A DNA stretch of 64,000 nucleotides from Bradyrhizobium sp. 4 (lineage in GTDB: Bacteria; Pseudomonadota; Alphaproteobacteria; Rhizobiales; Xanthobacteraceae), in NCBI RefSeq assembly GCF_023100905.1, contig NZ_CP064686.1, forward strand, positions 682,001 to 746,000, read 5' to 3'. Below the pieces are notes generated by a model. The model worked only from the letters and a program-made list of their open reading frames with translations, had not been told where the DNA came from and did not search any database. Below, piece after piece: positions 51,265-60,485 of the stretch; the stretch's first letter is position 1; each line of letters opens with the position of its first letter. Made by a program: the position numbers and the translations under genes.

Positions 51265-51978
51265 TCAGTAACCCAGGTAGGATTTGCGGATTTCTTCGTT
51301 GTTCGCGATGTCCTTGGCGTTGCCCGACATCACGATGCGTCCGGTCTCGATCACATAGGCCTGGTCGGCGAGCTCGAGCGCGAGCTGGGCGTTCTGCTCG
51401 ACCACCAGGATCGACACCTTGTCCTCGCGATTGATCTTGCCGAGGATGCCGAACAGGTCGCGCACCACCAGCGGCGCCAGGCCGAACGAAGGCTCGTCCA
51501 GCAGCATCAGCCGCGGCCGCAGCATCAGCGCGCGGGCGACCGCGAGCATTTGCTGCTCGCCGCCCGAGAGCGTGCCGGCCTGCTGGGTATGCCGCTGCTT
51601 GAGCACCGGGAAATGCGCATACATGCGCTCGATGTCGGAGACGATGCCGGCGCTGTCCTTGCGGGTGATTGCGCCGAGCTGGAGGTTTTCCTCCACCGTC
51701 ATGGTGGTGAAGGTGCCGCGGCCCTGCGGCACATGGGCGATGCCGAACCGTACGATGCTTTCGGTGGAGCGGTTGTTCAGCGGCTTGCCGTCGAACTCGA
51801 TGCCGCCGGTCGAACGCACCATGTTGCAGATCGCGCGCAGCGTGGTGGTCTTGCCGGCGCCGTTGGCCCCGAGCAGCGTGGTCAGCGATCCCTCGCTGAG
51901 CGAGAAGGAGAGGCCGTGGAGCGCCTGGACCTGGCCGTAATAGGCGCGCAGGTCCTTGACGTTGAGCAGTGTCGTCAT
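51265..51978 (-). CDS. livF: ABC transporter ATP-binding protein LivF
   Basis: A 237-residue ATPase. Walker A LLGANGAGKTTTLRAI, signature LSGGEQQMLAVARAL, Walker B LMLLDEPSFGLAP and the late VEQNAQLALELADQAYV identify LivF. The ATG at 51978 overlaps the livG stop (ATGA). It powers the importer together with LivG. Confidence 0.95.
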   Translation of the reverse strand: MTTLLNVKDLRAYYGQVQALHGLSFSLSEGSLTTLLGANGAGKTTTLRAICNMVRSTGGIEFDGKPLNNRSTESIVRFGIAHVPQGRGTFTTMTVEENLQLGAITRKDSAGIVSDIERMYAHFPVLKQRHTQQAGTLSGGEQQMLAVARALMLRPRLMLLDEPSFGLAPLVVRDLFGILGKINREDKVSILVVEQNAQLALELADQAYVIETGRIVMSGNAKDIANNEEIRKSYLGY

Positions 51979-52772
51979 TGGTCCTTGCTCCCGAGATAGG
52001 CCTTGATGACGTCGGGATCCGCCTGCACCTGGGCCGGCGTGCCTTCCGCGAGCTTCTTGCCGAAATTCAGCGCGACGACGTGGTCGGCGATCGACATCAC
52101 GAGGCCCATGTGATGCTCGACCAGCAGCACGGTCATGTGGCGTTCGTCGCGGATGCGGCGGATGAGGTCGCCGAGCACGTAGACTTCCTCGTGGTTGAGG
52201 CCGCCGGCGGGCTCGTCGAGCAGCAGGATCTTCGGATCGGCAGCGAGCGCGCGCGCCAGTTCGACGCGCTTCTGCGTGCCGAACGGCAGGCCCGACACGA
52301 CGGTGTGGGCGACGTCCTCGAGGTCGAGATAGGCGAGGATCTCATGCACCTTCTTGTTGACGTCGCTCTCGCTGCGGCGAACCCAGGCCAGCCGCAGCGA
52401 GTCGCTGATGATGTCGCTGGAGGTGCGGGCATGGGTGCCGACGCGGACATTGTCCATCACCGACAAATTCGGAAACAGCGCCACGTTCTGGAAAGTGCGG
52501 CCGATGCCGATCTCCGCGATCCGGTGCGGCGGGCGCGTCAGGATGCTTGCGCCCTCCATCAGGATGTCGCCGGACGATGGCTGGTACAGCCGCGAGAGGC
52601 AGTTGAAGAGCGTGGTCTTGCCGGCGCCGTTAGGGCCGATCAAGCCGAGGATCTGGCCCTTGTGCATGTCAAAGGACACACCGTTGAGCGCGACGATGCC
52701 GCCGAACACGACGCTGACGTCGCGAACCGCGAGCAGGGGCGATGTCCCCTGCGCGAGCTGTGCCTGCGTCAT
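51975..52772 (-). CDS. livG: ABC transporter ATP-binding protein LivG
   Basis: A 265-residue ATPase. VVFGGIVALNGVSFDMHKGQ, Walker A LIGPNGAGKTTLFNCLSRLY, signature LPFGTQKRVELARAL, Walker B LLLDEPAGGLNHEE and VEHHMGLVMSIADHVVALNFGKKLAEG are LivG features. The ATG at 52772 (MTQAQLAQG) is chosen over a TTG at 52835 that lies next to the IclR stop. It follows the IclR gene by 66 bases on the same strand. Confidence 0.94.
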   Translation of the reverse strand: MTQAQLAQGTSPLLAVRDVSVVFGGIVALNGVSFDMHKGQILGLIGPNGAGKTTLFNCLSRLYQPSSGDILMEGASILTRPPHRIAEIGIGRTFQNVALFPNLSVMDNVRVGTHARTSSDIISDSLRLAWVRRSESDVNKKVHEILAYLDLEDVAHTVVSGLPFGTQKRVELARALAADPKILLLDEPAGGLNHEEVYVLGDLIRRIRDERHMTVLLVEHHMGLVMSIADHVVALNFGKKLAEGTPAQVQADPDVIKAYLGSKDQ

Positions 52773-52838
52773 CTCGTCTCGCCCACTCTGTTCGGTGAGC
52801 GAAGGAGCGATGTGAACCGCTCTCGATGACAACAAAGG

Positions 52839-53705
52839 CTATCTGATCCCCTCGGCCACACGCGCAACTTTCCCTCCTGATTTCAGCTTTTTGCTGACGT
52901 CTTTTTTGGAATGCGGCATCAGACCCCCAAGTGCCGCTTCGATGTTCCTTACCATCGCAAGCAGACGCGGTCCAATGTCGTTGATCAAACGCTCTTCCGT
53001 GAAGCGGAATGCCGGCGCGCCGCAATTGAATGCGTAGGGGCCGGTTCCGTCGTTGAGCCTGAGTGCGACGCCGGCGGCGCCGATGTCGTCGTGCCAGTCG
53101 CCGACCGAAATCGCAAATCCGTATTTCGCGACCGTCTCGCCGGAACGTTCCAGCCCGTCGCGCATCTTGGGCCAGCGGCTGCCGTAATGTTCGCGCAAGA
53201 CACGAGACAGTTCCGCCCGATCGTTTTCCTCGAGCGCCCAGAAATAGGCGCGGCCCATCGCGCTGGTTGCAATCGGCACGCGGGAGCCGACGTCGAGTTG
53301 AACGCCGACCGTCTCGCTGCCGCGGCTTTGCCCGAAATAGATCATGCTGTGACGGTCGCGGCCGCCGACGGCAACGGCTCCGCCGGTCGCGCGCATCATT
53401 TCCTCGCGGAACGGTTCGGACAAATGCCGAACGCCGAGATTGGACAACGCGGCGTAGCCGAGCGCCATCGCGGCCGGCGCAAGCTGATATTTCTCGAAAC
53501 GGGGAACCGGCGTCAGATAGCCGAGCTTGGTCAAGGTATAGGTCAGCCGCGAAACGGTCGGCTTGGGCAAATTGGTACGGGCCGCGATTTCCTGATTGCC
53601 AAGAAGTCCGTCGCTGGGCTGGAATGCGCGCAATACGTCTAGTCCGCGGGAAAGCGCGACGACGAAATTCCGATCGGTCGCGGTCTTCTTTCCTGTACGC
53701 TTCAT
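52839..53705 (-). CDS. IclR-family transcriptional regulator
   Basis: A 288-residue IclR protein. The winged helix is at FVVALSRGLDVLRAFQPSDGLLGNQEIAARTNLPKPTVSRLTYTLTKLGYL; the effector domain follows (TGGAVAVGGRDRHSMIYFGQSRG, PIATSAMGRAYFWAL, ISVGDWHDDIGAAGVALRL). The ATG at 53705 is chosen by family length; the frame stays open to 53807. It is divergent from the pimF-like gene and is followed by livG. It probably senses a dicarboxylate or its CoA ester; its binding site is likely the 19-bp palindrome at 53773-53791. Confidence 0.93.
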   Translation of the reverse strand: MKRTGKKTATDRNFVVALSRGLDVLRAFQPSDGLLGNQEIAARTNLPKPTVSRLTYTLTKLGYLTPVPRFEKYQLAPAAMALGYAALSNLGVRHLSEPFREEMMRATGGAVAVGGRDRHSMIYFGQSRGSETVGVQLDVGSRVPIATSAMGRAYFWALEENDRAELSRVLREHYGSRWPKMRDGLERSGETVAKYGFAISVGDWHDDIGAAGVALRLNDGTGPYAFNCGAPAFRFTEERLINDIGPRLLAMVRNIEAALGGLMPHSKKDVSKKLKSGGKVARVAEGIR

Positions 53706-53772
53706 CCCAGATCTGCTTCTTGCGCGGAGTCGTTGACAAGCCACGTGCTTCAAAATAACCCTGCCGTCAAGA

Positions 53773-53791
53773 TGCGGAATTAAATTCCGCA
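53773..53791. promoter_or_regulatory. Perfect 19-bp palindromic operator between IclR and pimF-like genes
   Basis: TGCGGAATTAAATTCCGCA has nine-base perfect arms around one central A. It is 68 bases upstream of the IclR start and 43 bases upstream of the pimF start. The sequence AGTGCGAAATT directly after it may be an extra half-site. Length and symmetry fit an IclR dimer site. Confidence 0.8.
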
Positions 53792-53833
53792 GTGCGAAAT
53801 TGAACAAAAGTTACCCCACCAAGGAGGGACACC

Positions 53834-55930
53834 GTGAGCGAAGTGGTCAAGCTTGAGCGTCATGACGAAGTCGGGATCGTCACGGTCGACAGCCCTCCGG
53901 TCAACGCGCTGAGCGCCGCGGTTCGCGGCGGAATTCTGGGATGCATCAAGGCCGCAATCGCCGATCCCGCCATCAAGGGCATCGTGCTGACCTGTGCCGG
54001 CCGCACCTTCATCGCAGGCGCCGACATCACCGAATTCGGCAAGCCGCCGAAGGCGCCCGCCCTCAACGACGTGCTTTCCGAGATCGAGAATTCACCGAAG
54101 CCGGTCGTGGCCGCGATTCACGGCACCGCGCTCGGCGGCGGCCTCGAGGTCGCGCTCGCCTGTCATTTCCGCGTCGCGGTGAAGGAAGCCAAGCTCGGCC
54201 TGCCCGAGGTGAAGCTCGGCCTGCTGCCGGGCGCCGGCGGCACCCAGCGCCTGCCGCGCGCAGTCGGACCGGAGCTCGCGGTCAAGATGATCGTCGGCGG
54301 TGATCCGATCGGTGCGGCGGAAGCTCTGAAGAACGGCCTGATCGAGGAGATCGTCGAGGGCCCGGCCGCCGGAGGTGAAGCCTTCGTACGAAAGCTGCTG
54401 GCTGAAAAGCGTCCGCTGCGCCGTCTGCGTGACGACGACTCCAAGATCGCGGCGGCCAAGGTCGATCGCTCGATCTTCACCAACGCGGTCGCCGCCATGA
54501 CCAAGAAGTCGCGCGGCCTGGAAGCTCCGTTCGCGGCGGCTGACGCCGTCGGCTCCGCCATCGACCTGCCGTTCGACGAAGGCCTCAAGAAGGAGCGCGA
54601 AGGTTTCCTGAAGCTCGTCGCCAGCGATCAGTCCAAGGCGCAGCGTTATGCCTTCTTCGCCGAGCGCGAGGCCAGCAAGATCGCCGGCGTTCCTGAGGGG
54701 ACCAAGCCGCGGCCCGTGAACCGCGTCGCCATCCTCGGCGCCGGCACGATGGGCGGCGGCATCGCGATGTCCTTTGCCAATGCCGGCGTTCCCGTCACCC
54801 TGATCGAGACCGGCGAGGAGCAGCTCAAGCGCGGCATGGGCATCATGCAGAAGAACTGGGAAGCGACCGCTGCGCGTGGTGGCATCCCGGCGGATGCGCC
54901 CGCCAAGCGCATGGCGCTGATCAACGGCGTCGTCGGCATCGAGAACGTCGGTGATGCTGACCTGGTGATCGAGGCCGTGTTCGAGACCATGGCGGTGAAG
55001 AAGGAAGTGTTCGGCAAGCTCGACCAGTACGTCAAGCCGGGCGCCGTGCTCGCCTCCAACACCTCGTACCTGAACATCGACGAGATCGCGAAGTCGACCA
55101 AGCGTCCGCAGGATGTGCTCGGCATGCACTTCTTCTCGCCCGCCAACGTCATGAAATTGTGCGAGATCGTGCGCGCCGACAAGACCGCGCCGGATGCCCT
55201 TGTGACCGCGGTCTCGATCGCGCGCAAAATCGCAAAGGTGCCGGCCGTGGTCGGCGTCTGCGACGGCTTTGTCGGCAACCGCATGCTGGCCCAGCGCGGC
55301 AAGCAGTCCGAGAAGCTGCTGTTCGAAGGCGCGCTTCCGCAGCAGGTCGACGCCGTCGTGACGAAGTTCGGCATGCCGATGGGGCCGTTCGCGATGGGTG
55401 ACCTCGCCGGCCTCGATATCGGCTGGCGCTCGCGCAAGGACCGCGGCATCAAGTCGGAGATCGCGGACGCGCTCTGCGAAGCCGGGCGCTTCGGCCAGAA
55501 GACCGGCAAGGGCTATTACAAATACGAAGCCGGCTCCCGTTCGGCGCTGCCGGATCCCGAAGTCGAGAAGCTGATCGATGAGACGCTGCTGCGCATGGGC
55601 CGCAAGAAGCGCGTCGTCAGCGACGACGAGATCCTCGAGCGCATGATGTATCCGATGATCAACGAGGGCGCAAAGATCCTGGAGGAAGGTATCGCCGCGC
55701 GCCCGTCCGACATCGACGTGGTCTGGCTCTATGGCTATGGCTGGCCGATCTACCGCGGCGGCCCGATGTTCTGGGCCGACACCGTCGGCCTCAAGCACAT
55801 CGCCGATCGTCTCTCCTTCTATGCCAAGGAGACCAACGATCCGAGCCTCGAGCCCGCGCCACTGCTGAAGAAGCTCGCGGCCGAAGGCAAGACCTTCGCG
55901 TCGCTCGCGGCGGGCTCGAAAGCGGCGTGA
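53834..55930 (+). CDS. pimF: Bifunctional enoyl-CoA hydratase / 3-hydroxyacyl-CoA dehydrogenase
   Basis: A 698-residue FadJ/FadB-like protein. The crotonase half (residues 1-190) has both Glu: GGGLEVALACHFRV and LPEVKLGLLPGAGGTQRLP. The dehydrogenase half begins VNRVAILGAGTMGGGIAMSFANAG (NAD site, about residue 295) and has LGMHFFSPANVMKLCEIV with the catalytic His. The C-terminus has YGYGWPIYRGGPMFWAD. GTG at 53834 has AAGGAGGG upstream. It catalyses two steps of beta-oxidation; gene order matches pimF of the R. palustris pimelate operon. Confidence 0.95.
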   Translation: MSEVVKLERHDEVGIVTVDSPPVNALSAAVRGGILGCIKAAIADPAIKGIVLTCAGRTFIAGADITEFGKPPKAPALNDVLSEIENSPKPVVAAIHGTALGGGLEVALACHFRVAVKEAKLGLPEVKLGLLPGAGGTQRLPRAVGPELAVKMIVGGDPIGAAEALKNGLIEEIVEGPAAGGEAFVRKLLAEKRPLRRLRDDDSKIAAAKVDRSIFTNAVAAMTKKSRGLEAPFAAADAVGSAIDLPFDEGLKKEREGFLKLVASDQSKAQRYAFFAEREASKIAGVPEGTKPRPVNRVAILGAGTMGGGIAMSFANAGVPVTLIETGEEQLKRGMGIMQKNWEATAARGGIPADAPAKRMALINGVVGIENVGDADLVIEAVFETMAVKKEVFGKLDQYVKPGAVLASNTSYLNIDEIAKSTKRPQDVLGMHFFSPANVMKLCEIVRADKTAPDALVTAVSIARKIAKVPAVVGVCDGFVGNRMLAQRGKQSEKLLFEGALPQQVDAVVTKFGMPMGPFAMGDLAGLDIGWRSRKDRGIKSEIADALCEAGRFGQKTGKGYYKYEAGSRSALPDPEVEKLIDETLLRMGRKKRVVSDDEILERMMYPMINEGAKILEEGIAARPSDIDVVWLYGYGWPIYRGGPMFWADTVGLKHIADRLSFYAKETNDPSLEPAPLLKKLAAEGKTFASLAAGSKAA

Positions 55931-55974
55931 TTGGATTGGGGTGGCTGTGATGTCTCGCCCCGGGCAACGCCCTC

Positions 55975-56090
55975 TCCGTTCCATCCCCCCTTGTGGGGGA
56001 GGGTCAGGGAGGGGGATAGCCCCGGGCGCAGGCGTTTGTGGCCACCCCCTTCCCCAACCCGTCCCCACAAGGGGGAAGGGAGCCCGTCTG
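55975..56090. repeat. Palindromic intergenic repeat, family D (CCCCTTGTGGGGGAGGG)
   Basis: CATCCCCCCTTGTGGGGGAG at the left is mirrored by CCCCACAAGGGGGAAGGG at the right, with GGGAGGGGGATAGCCCCGGG and CCACCCCCTTCCCCAACCCG between. It fills the gap between pimF and the ligase gene. Confidence 0.72.
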
Positions 56091-56128
56091 TCCGTGCCCG
56101 CCTCACGTTTGCAAAGTAACGGCCTTCA

Positions 56129-57823
56129 ATGACCCATCCCGGCGAACAGTTTTATCCCGAGGGCGTGCGTTGGGACGACGCCATCGTCCAGGGCACGCTC
56201 CCTGACCTGCTGTCGAAAGCCGCCGCTGACTACGGTGCGCGCACCGCGCTCGAGTTTCGCGATCGTCCGATTAGCTACACCGAGCTCGCCGCGATGGCGG
56301 AGCGTGCGGCTGCCGCGTTCCTGCGCGCCGGCTGCGGCAAGAATACTTCCATCGCGCTGTTCCTCGGCAATACGCCGGACCATCCCGTCAATTTCTTCGG
56401 CGCGCTGAAGGCCGGCGCCCGCGTCGCGCATCTCTCACCGCTCGACGGCGAGATCGCGCTGACGCACAAGGTCTCCGATTCCGGTTCGCGCCTGCTCGTC
56501 ACGTCCAACCTCGCGGCGCTGCTGCCGACCGCGCTGAAATTCCTGGAGAAGGGCCTGATCGACCGCCTGGTGGTCTGCGAGGACAATAATTGGGGTAAGG
56601 TCGGCACGCCGCAGGCTGCGATCCCCAGCGATCCCCGCATCGTCACCTTCAAGGCCTTTGTCGAGGGCGCCACCGCGCCGGCAGAGTGGCCGCAAGTGAG
56701 CGCCGACGACGTCGCGCTGCTGCAATATACCGGTGGCACCACCGGCTTGCCCAAAGGCGCGATGCTGACCCACGGCAATCTCACCTCGGCCGTGTCGATC
56801 TACGACGTCTGGGGCAAGCCGTCGCGCGCGACGCGTGGCGACGTGGTCGAGCGCGTGATCTGCGTGCTGCCGCTGTTCCACATCTATGCGCTCACAGTCG
56901 TGCTGCTGTCCTCGCTCAGGCGCGGCAATCTGATCTCGCTGCATCAGCGTTTTGACGTCGAAGCGGTGATGCGCGACATCGAAATCAAGCGCGCAACCTA
57001 CTTTCCCGGCGTGCCGACGATGTGGATCGCGATCGCGGCCCTTCCCGATCTCGACAAGCGCGATTTTTCCTCGCTGGCGACGATCGGCTCCGGGGGCGCG
57101 CCGCTGCCGGTGGAGATCGCGAGTTTCTTCGAGCGCAAAGTCGGCAAGAAGCTCCGCAGCGGCTGGGGCATGACCGAGACCTGCTCGCCCGGCACCGGCC
57201 ATCCGCCTACAGGTCCCGATAAGCCCGGCTCGATCGGCCTGATGCTGCCCGGCATCGAGCTCGACGTCGTTTCCCTGGACGATCCCACGAAGGTGCTGCC
57301 GCCGGGCGAAGTCGGCGAGATTCGCATCAAGGGCCCGAACGTCACCAGGGGCTACTGGAACAAGCCCGAGGGATCCGCGGAGGCCTTCGTCGACGGCCGC
57401 TTCGTCACCGGCGACATCGGCTATGTCGATAGCGACGGCTATTTCTTCCTGGTTGACCGCAAGAAGGACATGATCATCTCCGGCGGCTTCAACGTCTATC
57501 CGCAGATGATCGAGCAGGCGATCTATACCATGTCAGGCGTGCACGAGGTGATCGTGCTCGGCATTCCCGACCAGTACCGGGGGGAGGCGGCCAAAGCCTT
57601 CATCAAGCTGAAGCCGGATGCAAAACCGTTCTCGCTCGACGAGCTGCGCGCGCAGCTCGCCGGCAAGCTCGGCAGGCACGAATTGCCGGCGGAGGTCGAA
57701 TTCGTCGACGATCTGCCGCGCACGCCGGTCGGAAAGCTGTCGCGCCATGAGTTGCGCCAGCAGCAGAAACCATCACAATCCGCCCAACTTGCCACCCGAC
57801 TTGCATCAGGAGATCGCTCTTGA
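56129..57823 (+). CDS. pimA: AMP-forming (dicarboxylic) acid-CoA ligase
   Basis: A 564-residue ANL ligase. LLQYTGGTTGLPKGAMLTHGN, WGMTETCSPGTGHPP, GRFVTGDIGYVDSDGYFFLVDRKKDMIISGGFNVYP and PVGKLSRHELRQQ are the core motifs. It follows pimF on the same strand with a repeat between. It would activate pimelate or other fatty/dicarboxylic acids. Its TGA overlaps the thiolase TTG start. The symbol rests on gene order; long-chain fatty acids are an alternative. Confidence 0.93.
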   Translation: MTHPGEQFYPEGVRWDDAIVQGTLPDLLSKAAADYGARTALEFRDRPISYTELAAMAERAAAAFLRAGCGKNTSIALFLGNTPDHPVNFFGALKAGARVAHLSPLDGEIALTHKVSDSGSRLLVTSNLAALLPTALKFLEKGLIDRLVVCEDNNWGKVGTPQAAIPSDPRIVTFKAFVEGATAPAEWPQVSADDVALLQYTGGTTGLPKGAMLTHGNLTSAVSIYDVWGKPSRATRGDVVERVICVLPLFHIYALTVVLLSSLRRGNLISLHQRFDVEAVMRDIEIKRATYFPGVPTMWIAIAALPDLDKRDFSSLATIGSGGAPLPVEIASFFERKVGKKLRSGWGMTETCSPGTGHPPTGPDKPGSIGLMLPGIELDVVSLDDPTKVLPPGEVGEIRIKGPNVTRGYWNKPEGSAEAFVDGRFVTGDIGYVDSDGYFFLVDRKKDMIISGGFNVYPQMIEQAIYTMSGVHEVIVLGIPDQYRGEAAKAFIKLKPDAKPFSLDELRAQLAGKLGRHELPAEVEFVDDLPRTPVGKLSRHELRQQQKPSQSAQLATRLASGDRS

Positions 57824-59007
57824 CCGACGCCGTCATCGTTTCCACCGCCCGCACCCCGATCGGCAAGGCTTATCGCGGCGCGCTCAACGCTACCGAGGGC
57901 GCAACCCTGCTTGGCCACGCCATCGGCGCGGCCGTCGCGCGCGCCAAGGTCGACCCCAAGGAGATCGAGGACGTTGTGATGGGCGCAGCGCTCCAGCAAG
58001 GCGCGACCGGCGGTAACATCGCGCGCAAGGCGCTGCTCCGTGCCGGTCTCCCCGTCACGGTCGCCGGCACCACCATCGACCGGCAATGCGCCTCGGGACT
58101 GCAGGCGATCGCGCTCGCCGCACGTTCGGTGATTTTTGACGGTGTGGAGATCGCGGTCGGCGGCGGCGGCGAGTCCATCTCGCTGGTGCAGAACGACAAG
58201 ATGAACGGCTTCCATGCGCAAGACCCGGCGCTGCTCGAGATCAAGGGCGAGGTCTACATGCCCATGATCGACACTGCCGAAATCGTGGCCAAACGCTACG
58301 GCATCTCGCGCGAGAAGCAGGACGAATATTCGCTGGAGAGCCAGCGCCGAACGGCCGCGGCCCAGCAAGGCGGCAAGTTCAGGGACGAACTCGCGCCGAT
58401 CACCACAAGGATGGCGGTGACCGACAAGGCAACCGGCGCAGTCTCGTTCAAGGACATCACGCTCTCGCAGGACGAAGGCCCGCGCCCCGAGACCACTGCG
58501 GAAGGCCTCGCCGGCCTCAAGGCCGTGCGCGGTGAAGGCTTTTCGGTCACCGCCGGCAATGCCAGCCAGCTCTCTGACGGCGCCAGCGCGAGCGTGATCA
58601 TGAGCGACAAGGAAGCGGCGAAGCGCGGGCTGAACCCGCTCGGCATCTTCCGCGGCTTCGTCTCCGCCGGCTGCGAGCCGGACGAGATGGGCATCGGCCC
58701 GGTGTTCGCGGTGCCGCGCCTGCTCAAGCGTCATGGCCTCACCGTCGACGACATCGGCCTGTGGGAGCTCAACGAAGCCTTCGCGGTGCAGGTGCTGTAT
58801 TGCCGCGACAAGCTCGGCATCGACCCCGACAAGATCAACGTCGACGGCGGCGCGATCGCGGTGGGGCATCCCTACGGCATGTCGGGCGCGCGTCTCACCG
58901 GCCACGCTCTGATCGAAGGCCGCCGCCGCAAGGCGAAGTACGCGGTCGTCACCATGTGCGTCGGCGGCGGCATGGGCGCGGCGGGGCTTTTTGAGGTGTT
59001 GCAGTAG
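57820..59007 (+). CDS. pimB: Acetyl-CoA acyltransferase (thiolase)
   Basis: A 395-residue thiolase. The nucleophilic Cys is in TIDRQCASGLQAIALAA, the His in GGAIAVGHPYGMSGARLTGHAL, and the second Cys in VTMCVGGGMGAAGLFE; NEAFAVQVLY is typical. The TTG at 57820 overlaps the ligase stop and has AGGAGA upstream, indicating translational coupling. It cleaves the 3-ketoacyl-CoA to acetyl-CoA and a shortened chain. A palindromic repeat follows the stop. Confidence 0.95.
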   Translation: MTDAVIVSTARTPIGKAYRGALNATEGATLLGHAIGAAVARAKVDPKEIEDVVMGAALQQGATGGNIARKALLRAGLPVTVAGTTIDRQCASGLQAIALAARSVIFDGVEIAVGGGGESISLVQNDKMNGFHAQDPALLEIKGEVYMPMIDTAEIVAKRYGISREKQDEYSLESQRRTAAAQQGGKFRDELAPITTRMAVTDKATGAVSFKDITLSQDEGPRPETTAEGLAGLKAVRGEGFSVTAGNASQLSDGASASVIMSDKEAAKRGLNPLGIFRGFVSAGCEPDEMGIGPVFAVPRLLKRHGLTVDDIGLWELNEAFAVQVLYCRDKLGIDPDKINVDGGAIAVGHPYGMSGARLTGHALIEGRRRKAKYAVVTMCVGGGMGAAGLFEVLQ

Positions 59008-59023
59008 TTCTGGTCCAGTAGCC

Positions 59024-59143
59024 GTCGTCCCGGCGAAAGCCGGGACCCATACTCCGCAGCAGGAGTTTGGCGCACGAACAACAATGGCCTTCGCAGGACA
59101 ACGAAGGCCGGTGGTTATGGGTCCCGGCCTTCGCCGGGACGAC
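59024..59143. repeat. Palindromic intergenic repeat, family B copy 1
   Basis: GTCGTCCCGGCGAAAGCCGG at the left is mirrored by CCGGCCTTCGCCGGGACGAC at the right. A second copy lies at 62541-62666. It sits between the thiolase and the first acyl-CoA dehydrogenase. Confidence 0.85.
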
Positions 59144-59162
59144 ACATTCACAGGAGGATCCG

Positions 59163-60353
59163 ATGGATCTCGCATTCACGAAAGAAGAGCAGGCGTTTCG
59201 CGAGGAAGTGCGGTCATTCTTCCGCGACAATGTGCCGCCGGATACGCGGCGCAAGCTGGTCGAGGGCCGCCACCTCTCGAAGGACGAGATGGTGACGTGG
59301 TGGCGCATCCTCAACAAGAAGGGCTGGGGCGTCAGCCACTGGCCCAAGCAATATGGCGGCACCGGCTGGACCTCCGTGCAGCACTACATCTTCAACGAAG
59401 AGCTGCAGTCCTATCCGGCGCCGCAGCCGCTCGCCTTCGGCGTCAGCATGGTCGGTCCCGTGATCTACACCTTCGGCAATGAAGAGCAGAAGAAGCAGTA
59501 TCTGCCCCGCATCGCCAATGTCGACGATTGGTGGTGCCAGGGCTTCTCCGAGCCCGGCTCCGGCTCCGACCTCGCCTCGCTGAAGACCAAGGCCGAGCGC
59601 AAGGGCGACAAGTGGATCATCAACGGACAGAAGACCTGGACCACGCTCGCCCAGCACGCCGACATGATCTTCTGCCTGTGCCGCACCGATCCGTCCGCCA
59701 AGAAGCAGATGGGCATCTCCTTCATCGTGTTCCCGATGAAGTCGAAGGGCGTCACCGTGCGCCCGATCCAGACCATCGACGGCGGCGCCGAGGTCAACGA
59801 AGTGTTCTTCGACGACGTCGAAGTGCCCTACGAGAACCTGATCGGCGAGGAGAACAAGGGCTGGGATTACGCGAAATTCCTGCTCGGCAATGAGCGCACC
59901 GGCATCGCTCGGGTCGGGGTCTCCAAGGAGCGGCTCCGCCGCATCCGCGATCTCGCCGGTAAGGTCGAATCCGGCGGCAAGCCGATCATCCAGGACGCGG
60001 CCTTCCGCGACAAGCTCGCGGCCTGCGAGATCGAGCTCAAGGCGCTCGAGCTGACGCAGCTCCGCGTCGTCGCCGACGAAGGCAAGCACGGCAAGGGCAA
60101 GCCCAATCCGGCTTCCTCGGTGCTGAAGATCAAGGGCTCCGAGATCCAGCAAACCACCACCGAGCTGTTGATGGAAGTGATCGGCCCGTTCGCCGCGCCC
60201 TACGACGTGCACGGCGACGACGGCTCGAACGAAGCCATGGACTGGACCGCCCAGATCGCGCCGAGCTACTTCAACAACCGCAAGGTCTCGATCTACGGCG
60301 GCTCCAACGAAATCCAGCGCAACATCATCGCCAAGGCGGTGCTGGGGCTGTGA
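59163..60353 (+). CDS. pimC: Acyl-CoA dehydrogenase, large-subunit type
   Basis: A 396-residue flavoprotein. WCQGFSEPGSGSDLASLKTKAERKGDKWIINGQKTWTT and NERTGIARVGVSKERLRRIRDLA are family features; the C-terminus is SIYGGSNEIQRNIIAKAVLGL, where the common Glu of MCAD-type enzymes is Gly, as in heteromeric dehydrogenases. The ATG at 59163 has AGGAGG upstream; the longer frame from 59067 is repeat-derived. It introduces the 2,3 double bond, likely together with the next gene product. Confidence 0.94.
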   Translation: MDLAFTKEEQAFREEVRSFFRDNVPPDTRRKLVEGRHLSKDEMVTWWRILNKKGWGVSHWPKQYGGTGWTSVQHYIFNEELQSYPAPQPLAFGVSMVGPVIYTFGNEEQKKQYLPRIANVDDWWCQGFSEPGSGSDLASLKTKAERKGDKWIINGQKTWTTLAQHADMIFCLCRTDPSAKKQMGISFIVFPMKSKGVTVRPIQTIDGGAEVNEVFFDDVEVPYENLIGEENKGWDYAKFLLGNERTGIARVGVSKERLRRIRDLAGKVESGGKPIIQDAAFRDKLAACEIELKALELTQLRVVADEGKHGKGKPNPASSVLKIKGSEIQQTTTELLMEVIGPFAAPYDVHGDDGSNEAMDWTAQIAPSYFNNRKVSIYGGSNEIQRNIIAKAVLGL

Positions 60354-60378
60354 TCGTACACTATTAACGCGCACTCAC

Positions 60379-60460
60379 CGTCATGGCCGGGCTTGACCCG
60401 GCCATCCACGCCTAGCGCCACGAAAGAACGTGGATGCCCGGCACAAGACTGGGCATGACG
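60379..60460. repeat. Palindromic intergenic repeat, family C-like
   Basis: CGTCATGGCCGGGCTTGACC with GGCCATCCACG at the left is mirrored by CGTGGATGCCCGGCACAAG and GGGCATGACG at the right. It occupies most of the 132-base gap between the two acyl-CoA dehydrogenase genes. Confidence 0.8.
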
Positions 60461-60485
60461 ACATCGATACCGGAGAGCAAAGAAT

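Noticed and set aside
54092..56068. Long open frame of 658 codons on the minus strand
   Set aside because: Antisense to the pimF-like gene, whose domains are complete; composition is that of a mirror frame.
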